Positions 36,670 to 46,024 of a DNA stretch of 53,217 nt are shown here, in pieces. The DNA lies in NCBI GenBank assembly GCA_031266215.1, contig JAISBL010000024.1, forward strand, positions 1 to 53,217, in the 5' to 3' direction. The stretch's first letter is position 1. Every line of letters starts with the position of its first letter. Source of the stretch: Tannerellaceae bacterium. Lineage in GTDB: Bacteria > Bacteroidota > Bacteroidia > Bacteroidales > Tannerellaceae. Under the pieces are notes generated by a model. The model saw nothing but the letters and a program-made list of their open reading frames with translations. It made no database searches and was not told the origin of the DNA. Both the position numbers and the translations under genes were made by a program.

Positions 36670-37422
36670 TTAACGATTGAACCTTTTCTTTCTGAAATTT
36701 CTGTCTCCGCGGCTTCTGTCTCTGTTGTTCCCAACGACATTTTCTCCTCTGTGTCCTGAGTCTTTTGCTGAAGTAAACGAGGGAGATAAATCTTTCTTCC
36801 CATATATTTCTCCACGGCAAATCCACACTTTAATGCCCAACAGGCCTACTTTCGTCAGTGCTTCTCCCAAAGCATAATCAATGTCTGCTCTAAACGTATG
36901 CAATGGAGTTCTGCCTTCCTTATACATTTCCGAACGCGCCATTTCTGCGCCGTTTAAACGACCAGACACCTGCACTTTGATACCCTCGGCACCCATACGC
37001 ATGGTAGAGGCGATAGCCATCTTTATTGCCCGACGATATGCAATTTTCCCTTCCAACTGACGCGCGATATTATTAGCAACAATCACGGCATCAAGTTCTG
37101 GACGTTTAATTTCGAAAATGTTGATTTGTACCTCCTTGTCAGTAATTTTCTTCAATTCCTCTTTCAACTTATCAACTTCTTGTCCACCTTTACCAATGAT
37201 AATACCTGGTCGTGACGTACAAACAGTAATTGTTATCAACTTTAGTGTTCTCTCAATGACTATGCGTGACACGCTAGCTTTCGCAAGACGAGCATTAAGA
37301 TATTTACGGATTTTGCTGTCCTCCAACAAAGTGTCTCCATATTTTTTCCCGCCATACCAATTGGAATCCCATCCACGGATAATTCCTAAACGATTACTAA
37401 TCGGATTTACTTTCTGTCCCAT
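36670..37422 (-). CDS. rpsC: 30S ribosomal protein S3
   Basis: The 250-residue protein begins [20 protein letters not shown]; the KH domain carries [20 protein letters not shown], and the C-terminal domain [20 protein letters not shown]. An extra basic tail ([18 protein letters not shown]) extends past the usual end. S3 forms part of the mRNA entry channel. A start two codons upstream was rejected in favour of the conserved MGQKVNP. Confidence 0.97.
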   Translation of the reverse strand: MGQKVNPISNRLGIIRGWDSNWYGGKKYGDTLLEDSKIRKYLNARLAKASVSRIVIERTLKLITITVCTSRPGIIIGKGGQEVDKLKEELKKITDKEVQINIFEIKRPELDAVIVANNIARQLEGKIAYRRAIKMAIASTMRMGAEGIKVQVSGRLNGAEMARSEMYKEGRTPLHTFRADIDYALGEALTKVGLLGIKVWICRGEIYGKKDLSPSFTSAKDSGHRGENVVGNNRDRSRGDRNFRKKRFNR

Positions 37423-37428
37423 CTGCAA

Positions 37429-37839
37429 TTAATTTTGACTATCGTTTGTATTCAATGTATCAACAAACAAAGTTACATGATTCGAACGTTTACGAATTCT
37501 GTGTCCACGTCCTTGCGGAGCCGGACGCATCCTCTTCAATGTTGTAGCACAATCTACATAAATCGAAGACACAAACAATTTCCCGGCTTCAGCTTTACGT
37601 TCATTTTTTTGCTCCCAGTTGGCAATAGCTGAGCGAAGTAATTTTTCTACTCTGGCTGCAGCTTCTTTATTTGAAAACTTCAAAACACCCAATGCTCTGA
37701 ACACTTCCATGCCACGAATCATATCTACAACGAGACGCATCTTACGGGGAGAAGTAGGCACGTTCCGCAATTTTGCGAAATACATAGACTTATTGGCTTC
37801 TTTTCTTGCTTCAGCTGATATTCTTTTTCTAGCACCCAT
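37429..37839 (-). CDS. rplV: 50S ribosomal protein L22
   Basis: From the ATG at 37839 the product is 136 residues, beginning [20 protein letters not shown], and includes [20 protein letters not shown] and the beta-hairpin [20 protein letters not shown] that lines the exit tunnel and is a macrolide-resistance site. A frame 24 codons longer runs back into rpsS and is not credible. rpsC follows after six bases. Confidence 0.96.
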   Translation of the reverse strand: MGARKRISAEARKEANKSMYFAKLRNVPTSPRKMRLVVDMIRGMEVFRALGVLKFSNKEAAARVEKLLRSAIANWEQKNERKAEAGKLFVSSIYVDCATTLKRMRPAPQGRGHRIRKRSNHVTLFVDTLNTNDSQN

Positions 37840-37855
37840 TTTTTGATTCTTTTTA

Positions 37856-38125
37856 TTATTTCTTCTTATTACCAGCATGGCCGCGGAATGTGCGTGTGGG
37901 AGAAAACTCACCCAGCTTATGTCCTACCATGTTCTCGGTTATAAAAACAGGAATAAACTTGTTACCATTATGAACTGCAATAGTATGGCCTACAAAATCA
38001 GGCGAAATCATTGAAGCTCTTGCCCATGTTTTAATGACAACTTTCTTGCCGGATTCATTCATGTCCAGCACTTTTTTTTCAAGTTTAATACTAATATACG
38101 GGCCTTTTTTTAGTGAACGACTCAT
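37856..38125 (-). CDS. rpsS: 30S ribosomal protein S19
   Basis: At 89 residues, S19 is recognised from [40 protein letters not shown], and [21 protein letters not shown] (last residues). S19 pairs with S13 in the 30S head and contacts the A-site finger of 23S rRNA. It is 20 bases after rplB. Confidence 0.97.
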   Translation of the reverse strand: MSRSLKKGPYISIKLEKKVLDMNESGKKVVIKTWARASMISPDFVGHTIAVHNGNKFIPVFITENMVGHKLGEFSPTRTFRGHAGNKKK

Positions 38126-38145
38126 AGTTTACTTAATTAATCAGA

Positions 38146-38970
38146 TTACTTTTTCCTTCTTTCAATAATGTATTTTGAGGAATGTTTCTTAGGAGCCCTT
38201 GTCTTCAAACCCTTTGCATACAAACCTTTCCGTGACCTTGGATGACCTCCGGAAGCACGTCCTTCACCACCACCCATCGGGTGATCTACTGGGTTCATTA
38301 CAACTCCGCGGTTACGCGGACGCCTGCCTAACCATCTGGTACGACCGGCTTTACCTGATTTTTCAAGGCCATGATCTGAATTGCCGACACTTCCTACTGT
38401 TGCCTTGCAAGCAGCGAAAATTTTTCGGGTTTCTCCCGAAGGCATTTTAATAATCACATAATCGCCTTCTCTAGATGTTAACTGAGCAAATCCACCGGCT
38501 GAACGCACAAATTTTGCACCTTGCCCCGGACGAAGCTCAATGTTGTGAACAATAGTACCAACAGGAATATTTGCCATCGGCAAGGCATTCCCTACTTCAG
38601 GTGCAACATCGCTACCTGATATCACTGTCTGACCTACTTTCAGGCCGTTCGGCGCAATTATATAACTTTTTGCCCCATCAGCATAATACAGTAAAGCAAT
38701 GCGCGAGGTACGATTCGGATCATACTCAATTGTTTTTACTATTGCCGGAACGCCATCATTATTTCTCTTGAAGTCGATAAAGCGGTACTTCTGCTTATGA
38801 CCACCGCCAATATATCGCATGGTCATCTTACCCGTATTATTACGGCCACCTGTACTTTTCTTACCTCTTACAAGAGACTTTTCTGGTGTACTTGCAGTGA
38901 TTTTATCAAATGCACCAATAACCTTGTGTCTCTGCCCCGGTGTCGTGGGCTTTAGCTTACGTATTCCCAT
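38146..38970 (-). CDS. rplB: 50S ribosomal protein L2
   Basis: The 274-residue protein starts [20 protein letters not shown] and has the OB and SH3-like domains plus the C-terminal active-centre loop [20 protein letters not shown]. The first conserved histidine of that loop is present; the second His of the E. coli HPHGG sequence is Met here, a substitution I associate with Bacteroidota. L2 supports peptidyl transfer and subunit joining. Confidence 0.97.
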   Translation of the reverse strand: MGIRKLKPTTPGQRHKVIGAFDKITASTPEKSLVRGKKSTGGRNNTGKMTMRYIGGGHKQKYRFIDFKRNNDGVPAIVKTIEYDPNRTSRIALLYYADGAKSYIIAPNGLKVGQTVISGSDVAPEVGNALPMANIPVGTIVHNIELRPGQGAKFVRSAGGFAQLTSREGDYVIIKMPSGETRKIFAACKATVGSVGNSDHGLEKSGKAGRTRWLGRRPRNRGVVMNPVDHPMGGGEGRASGGHPRSRKGLYAKGLKTRAPKKHSSKYIIERRKK

Positions 38971-38979
38971 TTCGCTTTT

Positions 38980-39273
38980 TTAGGTATTACTAAAGAAATC
39001 TATTGTATCTCCCTTTTTCAGTGTAACTATTGCTTTTTTGAAAGATGCCTGTCGGCCATGAATAACGCCCGACTTAGTATAACGACTTTTTTGTTTACCT
39101 GAATAATTCATCGTATTTACATCTTCCACAGTAACACTATACATATTTTCAATCGCCTCTTTTATCTCTAATTTATTCGCGCCGGGAGATACTCGGAAAC
39201 CATAGCGATTAGGCATTTTTTCAGTCATTACTGTCTGCTTTTCTGTTATTACAGGTTTAATTATAATCCCCAT
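38980..39273 (-). CDS. rplW: 50S ribosomal protein L23
   Basis: The 97-residue product begins MGIIIKPVITEKQTVMTEKM and contains NKLEIKEAIENMYSVTVEDV, the L23 ferredoxin-like core. L23 lies at the exit of the peptide tunnel and recruits trigger factor and SRP. Eleven bases separate it from rplD and nine from rplB. Confidence 0.97.
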   Translation of the reverse strand: MGIIIKPVITEKQTVMTEKMPNRYGFRVSPGANKLEIKEAIENMYSVTVEDVNTMNYSGKQKSRYTKSGVIHGRQASFKKAIVTLKKGDTIDFFSNT

Positions 39274-39284
39274 TTTTTACTCCT

Positions 39285-39914
39285 TTATGCATTAAATAGT
39301 TTTTCAATAACGGCCACCGAACTCTCGGTAAGAATCAAACTAGCAGCGTCCAACACTTTGTAGGTATTCAGTTCGGATGCACATATTACATTCGTTTTCC
39401 GCAAATTGCGCGTTGACAGATAAACTACCTTATTATTCTCAGAAAGAACCAATAAGAGTTTCTTATTTTCTACATTCAGATTCTTGGCTATGGAAATAAT
39501 TTCTCTTGTCTTTGGGGCTTCCAACTGAATATCCTCTACCACGATGATAGCATTGTTTTTGGCTTTATAAGTCAAAGCTGATTTACGAGCCAAACTTTTT
39601 ACTTTCTTATTCAATTTAAAGCTATAATCTCTAGGTTTAGGGCCAAAAACACGAGCACCTCCTACCAATAGCGGAGAATTAATATCACCTCTGCGTGCAC
39701 CTCCTCCTCCTTTCTGGCGGATCAGTTTACGAGTACTTCCTGATATTTCACTTCTTTCTTTCGACTTATGAGTTCCTTGACGTTGATTTGCCAAATATTG
39801 TTTTACATCTAAATAGATAGCATGATCGTTAGGTATAATACCGAAAATTAAATCGTTCAAAGTTACCTTTCTTCCGGTATCTTCACCTTTTATACTTAAT
39901 ACTCTCAATTCCAT
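39285..39914 (-). CDS. rplD: 50S ribosomal protein L4
   Basis: The 209-residue protein has the tunnel-lining loop [20 protein letters not shown] and the surface fold ending [18 protein letters not shown]4 projects a loop to the tunnel constriction. In E. coli it also represses the S10 operon; no such leader structure was sought here. Its ATG overlaps the rplC stop by one base. Confidence 0.97.
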   Translation of the reverse strand: MELRVLSIKGEDTGRKVTLNDLIFGIIPNDHAIYLDVKQYLANQRQGTHKSKERSEISGSTRKLIRQKGGGGARRGDINSPLLVGGARVFGPKPRDYSFKLNKKVKSLARKSALTYKAKNNAIIVVEDIQLEAPKTREIISIAKNLNVENKKLLLVLSENNKVVYLSTRNLRKTNVICASELNTYKVLDAASLILTESSVAVIEKLFNA

Positions 39915-40531
39915 TACTTTTCAATTAATAAGATTGAACCTTTCGCTCCTGGAACAGAGCCTTTTATTAATAAAAGATTATGCTCCGGTATTATCTTTAT
40001 CACTTCCAAATTCTGAACCGTTACACGCTCATTTCCCATCTGTCCAGCCATTCGTGTCCCTTTGAATACTTTCGCAGGGTACGAACAAGCTCCTATACTC
40101 CCTGGCGCGCGCAAACGATTATGCTGACCATGCGTACTTTGGCCCACTCCACCAAAGCCATGACGTTTGACAACGCCTTGGAATCCTTTCCCTTTTGATA
40201 CACCAATGACATCAACATACACAGTCTCCTGCAAATAATCTACCGTGATGATGTCACCCAGGTTGTATGCAGTCTCAAAATTTTTGAACTCGGCCAAGTG
40301 CCTCTTGGGGGTTACTCCTGTTTTCTTAAAATGACCGGCTTCCGGCTTGGTAGTATGCTTTTCTTTCTTGTCTTCGAAACCTAACTGCAGAGCAGCATAG
40401 CCATCTCTTTCCACCGTCTTAACTTGTGTAACCACGCAAGGACCTACTTCTATGACAGTGCATGGAAGATTCTTTCCCTCGGCACTGAAAACGGATGTCA
40501 TTCCGATTTTTTTTCCTAACAATCCTGGCAT
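39914..40531 (-). CDS. rplC: 50S ribosomal protein L3
   Basis: This 205-residue protein starts [20 protein letters not shown] and has [20 protein letters not shown] plus [17 protein letters not shown], the central extension that reaches the peptidyl-transferase centre and contains the glutamine methylated in E. coli. L3 is an early assembly protein. rpsJ lies 22 bases upstream. Confidence 0.97.
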   Translation of the reverse strand: MPGLLGKKIGMTSVFSAEGKNLPCTVIEVGPCVVTQVKTVERDGYAALQLGFEDKKEKHTTKPEAGHFKKTGVTPKRHLAEFKNFETAYNLGDIITVDYLQETVYVDVIGVSKGKGFQGVVKRHGFGGVGQSTHGQHNRLRAPGSIGACSYPAKVFKGTRMAGQMGNERVTVQNLEVIKIIPEHNLLLIKGSVPGAKGSILLIEK

Positions 40532-40553
40532 TTCGCTTTAATTTTTAAAATTA

Positions 40554-40859
40554 TCATACTTTTATCTCAACCTCTACTCCACTGGGTAATTCCAGTTTCA
40601 TCAATGCATCAACTGTTTTGGCAGTTGAGCTGTAAATATCTATCAATCTCTTGTATGAGGATAGTTCAAACTGCTCGCGTGATTTTTTATTCACAAAAGT
40701 AGAGCGGTTCACCGTAAAAATACGCTTATGTGTCGGCAAAGGGATAGGACCGCTCACTACAGCACCTGTCACTTTCACCGTCTTTACAATCTTCTCGGCA
40801 GACTTGTCTACCAAAGAATAATCGTATGACTTTAACTTAATTCTGATCTTCTGGCTCAT
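40554..40859 (-). CDS. rpsJ: 30S ribosomal protein S10
   Basis: The 101-residue product has [40 protein letters not shown] and the closing [17 protein letters not shown]10 belongs to the 30S head and, as NusE, also joins the antitermination complex. It directly follows fusA, with no tuf gene between. Confidence 0.97.
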   Translation of the reverse strand: MSQKIRIKLKSYDYSLVDKSAEKIVKTVKVTGAVVSGPIPLPTHKRIFTVNRSTFVNKKSREQFELSSYKRLIDIYSSTAKTVDALMKLELPSGVEVEIKV

Positions 40860-40878
40860 CTTTATTTCGTATGTTTAA

Positions 40879-43005
40879 TTATTTGATCAAATCAACGCGA
40901 CCCTGCACATCATTCAACACCTGCCTAGCTATAGAAGCCGGCACTTCGGCATAATGTGAAAACTGCATCGAAGAAGTAGCACGTCCAGATGTTATCGTAC
41001 GCAAAGCGGTGACATAGCCAAAGGTTTCAGCTAAGGGAACTTTTGCTTTTACTATACGTGCCCCGGTACGGCTTGTTTCCATACCTTCCACCTGCCCACG
41101 GCGCTTGTTCAAGTCACCTATTACATCGCCCATACTTTCTTCAGGGGTGACGACCTCTATCTTCATTACCGGTTCCATTAACGCCGGAAATGCTTTAGCC
41201 GTCGCATTCCTAAATGCCTGAAGAGCACATATCTCAAAAGATAATTGATCCGAGTCGACTGAGTGGAATGAACCATCAATAAGGGTTACTTTCAACTGAT
41301 CAAGTGGATAACCCGCCAATACGCCATTCTTCATCGCTTTCAGGAAACCTTTCTGCACCGAAGGAATAAATTCTTTAGGGATATTACCACCTTTCACTTC
41401 GTCAATAAACTGAAGTTCTCCCTCAAAACCTCCATCTGCAGGTTCTACGCGAACTATAATATCAGCAAACTTACCACGTCCTCCAGATTGTTTTTTATAA
41501 ACTTCTCGAAGCTCAACAGGGCGTGTAATAGTTTCTTTATAAGAAACTTGTGGACGCCCTTGGTTGCATTCCACTTTAAACTCACGGCGTAAGCGGTCAA
41601 TAATAATATCCAAATGAAGCTCGCCCATTCCACTAATAACAGTTTGGCCTGTCTCTTCACTGGTCTGCACACGGAATGTGGGATCTTCTTCGGCTAGTTT
41701 AGACAAGCCTACGCCAAGCTTATCCATGTCTTTCTGTGTCTTAGGCTCTACGGCAATACCTATCACCGGTTCGGGAAATTCCATCGATTCTAATACAATA
41801 GGAAAATCTTCCACACACAATGTATCACCGGTGCGTATATCCTTAAAGCCCACTCCTGCTCCAATATCGCCACAACCGATGATTTCCATCGGATTTTGCT
41901 TGTTGGAATGCATCTGAAATAGGCGTGAAATACGTTCTTTCTTTCCTGAACGTGTATTCAATACATATGATCCTGCATGTAATTCTCCAGAATATACGCG
42001 AAAGAAGCATAAACGACCTACATACGGGTCGGTTGCGATCTTAAATGCCAGAGCTGTCAGCGGTTCATCCGATTGAGGCTTACGTATAATTACTTTTTCT
42101 GCGTCATCAGGGGAGCAACCTTCAATGGCTACCGTGTCTGTCGGACCGGGAAGGTATGCACAAACAGCATCCAAGAGCGTCTGAACACCCTTATTCTTAA
42201 ATGAAGAACCGCAAATCACCGGGTTGATTTTCATGTTCAGTGTTCCTTTACGGATAGCGGTATGTATCTCATCTTCCGTAATAGACGAAGAATCTTCAAA
42301 GTATTTTTCCATCAACGCATCGTCACATTCAGCTAAAATCACCAGCATTTTATCGCGCCATTCTATTGCTTCATCAATAAGGTTTGCCGGGATCTCATCT
42401 ATCGTGTATTCTGCACCCATTGTTTCGTCATGCCAGAAAATAGCTTTCATTCTAACAAGATCAACCACACCTTTGAATGTTTCTTCAGCACCAATAGGTA
42501 TCTGTATCGGACAAGGCGTTGCGCCTAGTGTTTCTTTTATCTGGCGAATCACTTCATAGTAATTTGCGCCAGAACGGTCCATTTTATTTACATATCCTAT
42601 CCTAGGTACATTATATTTGTCGGCTTGACGCCATACGGTTTCCGACTGGGGTTCAACTCCGCCTACCGCACAAAAGGCAGCTACGGCACCATCCAGGATA
42701 CGCAATGAACGCTCTACCTCGACTGTAAAGTCTACGTGTCCCGGAGTATCTATCAAATTAATTTTAAATTTATTGTTGGCATAATTCCAGAAAGTCGTTG
42801 TAGCAGCCGAGGTAATCGTAATTCCCCGTTCCTGCTCCTGTTCCATCCAGTCCATGGTCGCCGCACCATCATGAACCTCCCCAATCTTATGGGTCAGTCC
42901 GGTATAGAAAAGGATACGTTCGGAAGTCGTAGTCTTTCCTGCATCAATATGGGCCATGATACCGATATTTCTTGTAAATTTTAAAAGTTCGTCACCTTTT
43001 GCCAT
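40879..43005 (-). CDS. fusA: Translation elongation factor G
   Basis: EF-G moves tRNA and mRNA through the ribosome by GTP hydrolysis and, with RRF, splits ribosomes. The 708-residue protein has P-loop AHIDAGKTT at residues 18-26, DTPGH (G3) and [10 protein letters not shown] (G4), followed by domains II-V, including the domain IV/V region [18 protein letters not shown]. There is a single copy here, between rpsG and rpsJ. Confidence 0.97.
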   Translation of the reverse strand: MAKGDELLKFTRNIGIMAHIDAGKTTTSERILFYTGLTHKIGEVHDGAATMDWMEQEQERGITITSAATTTFWNYANNKFKINLIDTPGHVDFTVEVERSLRILDGAVAAFCAVGGVEPQSETVWRQADKYNVPRIGYVNKMDRSGANYYEVIRQIKETLGATPCPIQIPIGAEETFKGVVDLVRMKAIFWHDETMGAEYTIDEIPANLIDEAIEWRDKMLVILAECDDALMEKYFEDSSSITEDEIHTAIRKGTLNMKINPVICGSSFKNKGVQTLLDAVCAYLPGPTDTVAIEGCSPDDAEKVIIRKPQSDEPLTALAFKIATDPYVGRLCFFRVYSGELHAGSYVLNTRSGKKERISRLFQMHSNKQNPMEIIGCGDIGAGVGFKDIRTGDTLCVEDFPIVLESMEFPEPVIGIAVEPKTQKDMDKLGVGLSKLAEEDPTFRVQTSEETGQTVISGMGELHLDIIIDRLRREFKVECNQGRPQVSYKETITRPVELREVYKKQSGGRGKFADIIVRVEPADGGFEGELQFIDEVKGGNIPKEFIPSVQKGFLKAMKNGVLAGYPLDQLKVTLIDGSFHSVDSDQLSFEICALQAFRNATAKAFPALMEPVMKIEVVTPEESMGDVIGDLNKRRGQVEGMETSRTGARIVKAKVPLAETFGYVTALRTITSGRATSSMQFSHYAEVPASIARQVLNDVQGRVDLIK

Positions 43006-43034
43006 TCTATTTTTATTCTCTTTTTAAACTTATA

Positions 43035-43511
43035 TTAAAACCTGAAATGAGCAAATGCACGGTTAGCCTCCGCCATACGGTGCATATCTTCTTTTCTTTT
43101 AAATGCGCCACCTTGATTATTGAAAGCATCAACAATCTCAGCTGAGAGTTTGTCTGACATAGTCTTACCTCCTCTTTTGCGGGAAAAAATAATCAGATTC
43201 TTCATTGATATGGATTCTTTACGATCTGGGCGTATTTCGGTAGGTACCTGAAAAGTGGCTCCACCTACACGGCGTGATTTCACTTCTACTTGTGGTGTTA
43301 TATTGTCTAATGCTGCTTTCCAGATTTCAAGCGCTGACTTTTCTTCATTAGGTAACTTATTTTTTACTGTTTCCAAAGCGGAATAGAAAATTTCGTAGGC
43401 AGTATTCTTCTTGCCATCGTACATTAAATGGTTAACGAATTTCGTTACCTTTACATCACCGAAGACTGGGTCGGGTAAGACCTGTCTTTTCTTTGGTTTT
43501 GCTTTTCTCAT
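43035..43511 (-). CDS. rpsG: 30S ribosomal protein S7
   Basis: From the ATG at 43511 the product is 158 residues, starting [20 protein letters not shown] and continuing [20 protein letters not shown]; the C-terminus has [19 protein letters not shown]7 nucleates the 30S head. A frame 25 codons longer lacks S7 similarity and was rejected. The 151-base gap to rpsL is the longest in the supercluster. Confidence 0.96.
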   Translation of the reverse strand: MRKAKPKKRQVLPDPVFGDVKVTKFVNHLMYDGKKNTAYEIFYSALETVKNKLPNEEKSALEIWKAALDNITPQVEVKSRRVGGATFQVPTEIRPDRKESISMKNLIIFSRKRGGKTMSDKLSAEIVDAFNNQGGAFKRKEDMHRMAEANRAFAHFRF

Positions 43512-43662
43512 TGTTTCTAAAATTTTCGTTCTTGTTTTTGGTTGCCTTCTCTTGTCTTCAACGATTCCTCCGAACCATTTACTCAACCTTATAGCCTTTC
43601 CAAATAACTCAAACCAGCTTTAATATTTCTTTTTAAAATCTCAGTTTGAAGGGGATCAGACC

Positions 43663-44076
43663 TTACTTCTTTTTAGCGTTCTTCGCAGCAGCCGCAGCAG
43701 CTCCCGGCTTTGGGCGCTTGGCTCCGTATTTCGAGCGTCGTTGCGTACGACCAGCCACACCGGCAGTATCCAGTGTCCCGCGTACGATGTGGTAACGTAC
43801 CCCCGGAAGGTCTTTTACACGACCGCCACGTACCAACACGATAGAGTGTTCCTGTAGGTTGTGTCCTTCTCCAGGGATATAAGAGTTTACTTCTTTACCA
43901 TTAGTTAGACGTACTCTCGCGACCTTACGCATAGCAGAGTTCGGCTTCTTCGGCGTTGTTGTATAAACCCTCACGCATACTCCACGTCGCTGAGGACATG
44001 AGTCTAACGCAGGAGATTTACCTTTCACTACCAATGCTTCCCTTCCTTTTCTTACTAATTGCTGAATTGTAGGCAT
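43663..44076 (-). CDS. rpsL: 30S ribosomal protein S12
   Basis: The 137-residue product starts [20 protein letters not shown] and carries the decoding-site loop [12 protein letters not shown] (Lys43-Lys44, the streptomycin-sensitive form) and [13 protein letters not shown], whose Asp is the methylthiolation site in other bacteria. An Ala/Lys-rich tail extends beyond the usual end. It is the first gene of the supercluster, 70-80 bases downstream of a -7 box. Confidence 0.97.
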   Translation of the reverse strand: MPTIQQLVRKGREALVVKGKSPALDSCPQRRGVCVRVYTTTPKKPNSAMRKVARVRLTNGKEVNSYIPGEGHNLQEHSIVLVRGGRVKDLPGVRYHIVRGTLDTAGVAGRTQRRSKYGAKRPKPGAAAAAAKNAKKK

Positions 44077-44148
44077 TTTCTTTTTTTTCTTTTAAACTTT
44101 ATGTTTTTATATGAATGTGCTTTACTTCGATTTTTAACATTCAGGCGG

Positions 44149-44156
44149 CAAAGATA
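44149..44156 (-). promoter_or_regulatory. -7 box of the ribosomal supercluster promoter
   Basis: The minus strand reads TATCTTTG, matching TAnnTTTG. Transcription would start near 44142, leaving a leader of about 65 bases before rpsL. The -33 region is AT-rich but lacks TTTG. Confidence 0.55.
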
Positions 44157-44233
44157 GATATTATTTATAAATCCTTATCATTCACTCGCAGGAGATTCCC
44201 AATTATTTTAGCGTGTTTAGGAATTATTAAATA

Positions 44234-46024
44234 TTAAAAATGAATATTCACACCCGCCATTATGCTGAAACCCTGAAGCGGATAGCCATAAATGAGTTCG
44301 TAGGATTTAAATAAAAGGTTTTTCATATTTAAGTAGGCTCCAAAGGTATCATTGAACGTATATGAAGCAGTGAGATTCAGTTCACTTATATCTTTCATTT
44401 CCCTATTATTGTTGTACAAAAGTGTTTTACGTCCGGAGACCAGATGATAATCAAGGGCGAGCGAGAGTTTCTCAATGGGGCGGATATTAACACCTGCCAT
44501 TAATTCTGTCGATGGACGCCCATAGGCTTTTCGTTTGGGAGTAAGCTGGAAATCGTTTGTAGATAAGCGATAGTCGAGATCGTCTTCCTCTTCGTTCCAA
44601 TGATTGTAGATTCCTTTCAGCACCAAATCAAAGAGCCTGCGGTAGGTATATTTAAGTTCCACACCTCCTCTTAGCAACTTTGAGTCAATTGGTAACACGC
44701 GGCTGACATTCCCAAAACCTTCCTGCGTCAGATAGGGAATAAAGAAATAATCGTCGTCCGTTATCTTATATTCACCGAATAGATGAAACCAAAAACCAGG
44801 CAATATGCCACTCTTCACCCCGGCAGCAACGTCTAACCATGTGCGTGAAGAGGTAACGCCTGTATAGGGATCGATATAACGGTTTTCACGCGACAATTGG
44901 GACGCGCTGTTAGAGTGTATTTCTCCTTTCACATTAATATAAGCGACACTATTGGTACCCAGGCGGACATCTATCCCTGCGTTGGGAGAAGCAAACAGCT
45001 TAGTGGAGTTTTCTCCTTCGGGTGTAACGAACATGATATTCACTCCCAGCATGAAATTCCAGAAATCTCCCTCCGATTGATAATAAGGTGTAATCGTGCC
45101 TTCCAGATGATTGTCAAAGTTGGCTGTGGAAAGCGCAGGCAGGGTATAAAAGAAATAATCGAGCCGGGTAGCCACACCTAACTGTTTGTCGGCCCCCCAA
45201 GTGGTATATAGCTTCATTGTAGCACCGGCAGAGTATTCGGCAATACCTTTCATGCTGTTATCCCAGGCGTATTTATATGAGAAACGTGTATGATCAAAAT
45301 CCAATACATAGCCTATGCGTTTTGCGTTCTTTGATTCAAGGCCTGCGTTCAGCGTAAGTCGCTGACTTATCTGGTTCGTTTCGGTATCGGCCACGGGTGC
45401 CGGCCATACGGCATGTACATTAGGAGCAGACATGCCATAGTAGTTGAACGCTGAGTATCCATACGTAGCTTTCAGATGCAAAAGCGAGTGGTCAAACTCA
45501 TGGCGATAGTCAAATCCTCCCAGGTTGTCGTTCACTTTGGCATCTACCTTCTCATCTTTCAGATAGCCTTCCGTGTACTTCAACTTCCCGGCAGTAGAGC
45601 GGTGCGAGAAGAAAACAGCCAGCCGGTCTTTATCTGTGCTAAGTATATGGTAGCCTAAATCACCATTGATGTTCAGGTAGTTTCCACCACCTATGTTTGC
45701 ATATCCCCTTCGCTGGTTGTATTTCATATCCTGCAAGACACGGGCGGCGGGTAGCAACCCTATTTCGCGCTCCAGATCGGCAGGCAAAGATAATGTTGCA
45801 TAATCAGCAGGGAAGGGCGTGATTTCAGGTTCTTTCACCTCAGGCAAAGTATTAACTTTATTGGCGTCCTGCACCGATGGGTTATACTCGCGTTCGAGTG
45901 TCAATTCGCGACTCAGGGCCGTCCCGGTTTGTTCTTCCTGTGCTGCGAGGACAAAGGAAACTCCCAATAGAAGGACGGTGCAGAGTGTCTTCAGGGGAGG
46001 ACATATTGTTTTCATCATTTTCAT
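44234..46024 (-). CDS. Outer-membrane beta-barrel protein without plug domain, paired with a TPR protein
   Basis: The 596-residue protein has a Sec signal peptide ending near residue 28 (VSFVLAAQ). A periplasmic segment follows, and from about residue 100 alternating amphipathic strands run to the C-terminus, e.g. YANIGGGNYLNINGDLGYH, RLTLNAGLESKNAKRIGYVL and ELNLTASYTFNDTFGAYLNM, ending GVNIHF. This suggests a TonB-receptor-like barrel lacking the plug and TonB box. Its ATG overlaps the stop of the TPR gene as TAATG, so the two are translationally coupled and probably work as one envelope complex. Substrate and function are unknown. Confidence 0.7.
   Translation of the reverse strand: MKMMKTICPPLKTLCTVLLLGVSFVLAAQEEQTGTALSRELTLEREYNPSVQDANKVNTLPEVKEPEITPFPADYATLSLPADLEREIGLLPAARVLQDMKYNQRRGYANIGGGNYLNINGDLGYHILSTDKDRLAVFFSHRSTAGKLKYTEGYLKDEKVDAKVNDNLGGFDYRHEFDHSLLHLKATYGYSAFNYYGMSAPNVHAVWPAPVADTETNQISQRLTLNAGLESKNAKRIGYVLDFDHTRFSYKYAWDNSMKGIAEYSAGATMKLYTTWGADKQLGVATRLDYFFYTLPALSTANFDNHLEGTITPYYQSEGDFWNFMLGVNIMFVTPEGENSTKLFASPNAGIDVRLGTNSVAYINVKGEIHSNSASQLSRENRYIDPYTGVTSSRTWLDVAAGVKSGILPGFWFHLFGEYKITDDDYFFIPYLTQEGFGNVSRVLPIDSKLLRGGVELKYTYRRLFDLVLKGIYNHWNEEEDDLDYRLSTNDFQLTPKRKAYGRPSTELMAGVNIRPIEKLSLALDYHLVSGRKTLLYNNNREMKDISELNLTASYTFNDTFGAYLNMKNLLFKSYELIYGYPLQGFSIMAGVNIHF

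Noticed and set aside
30297-40878. Loss of adk and tuf from the ribosomal cluster
   Set aside because: Their absence between secY-map and fusA-rpsJ is the normal arrangement in Bacteroidales.
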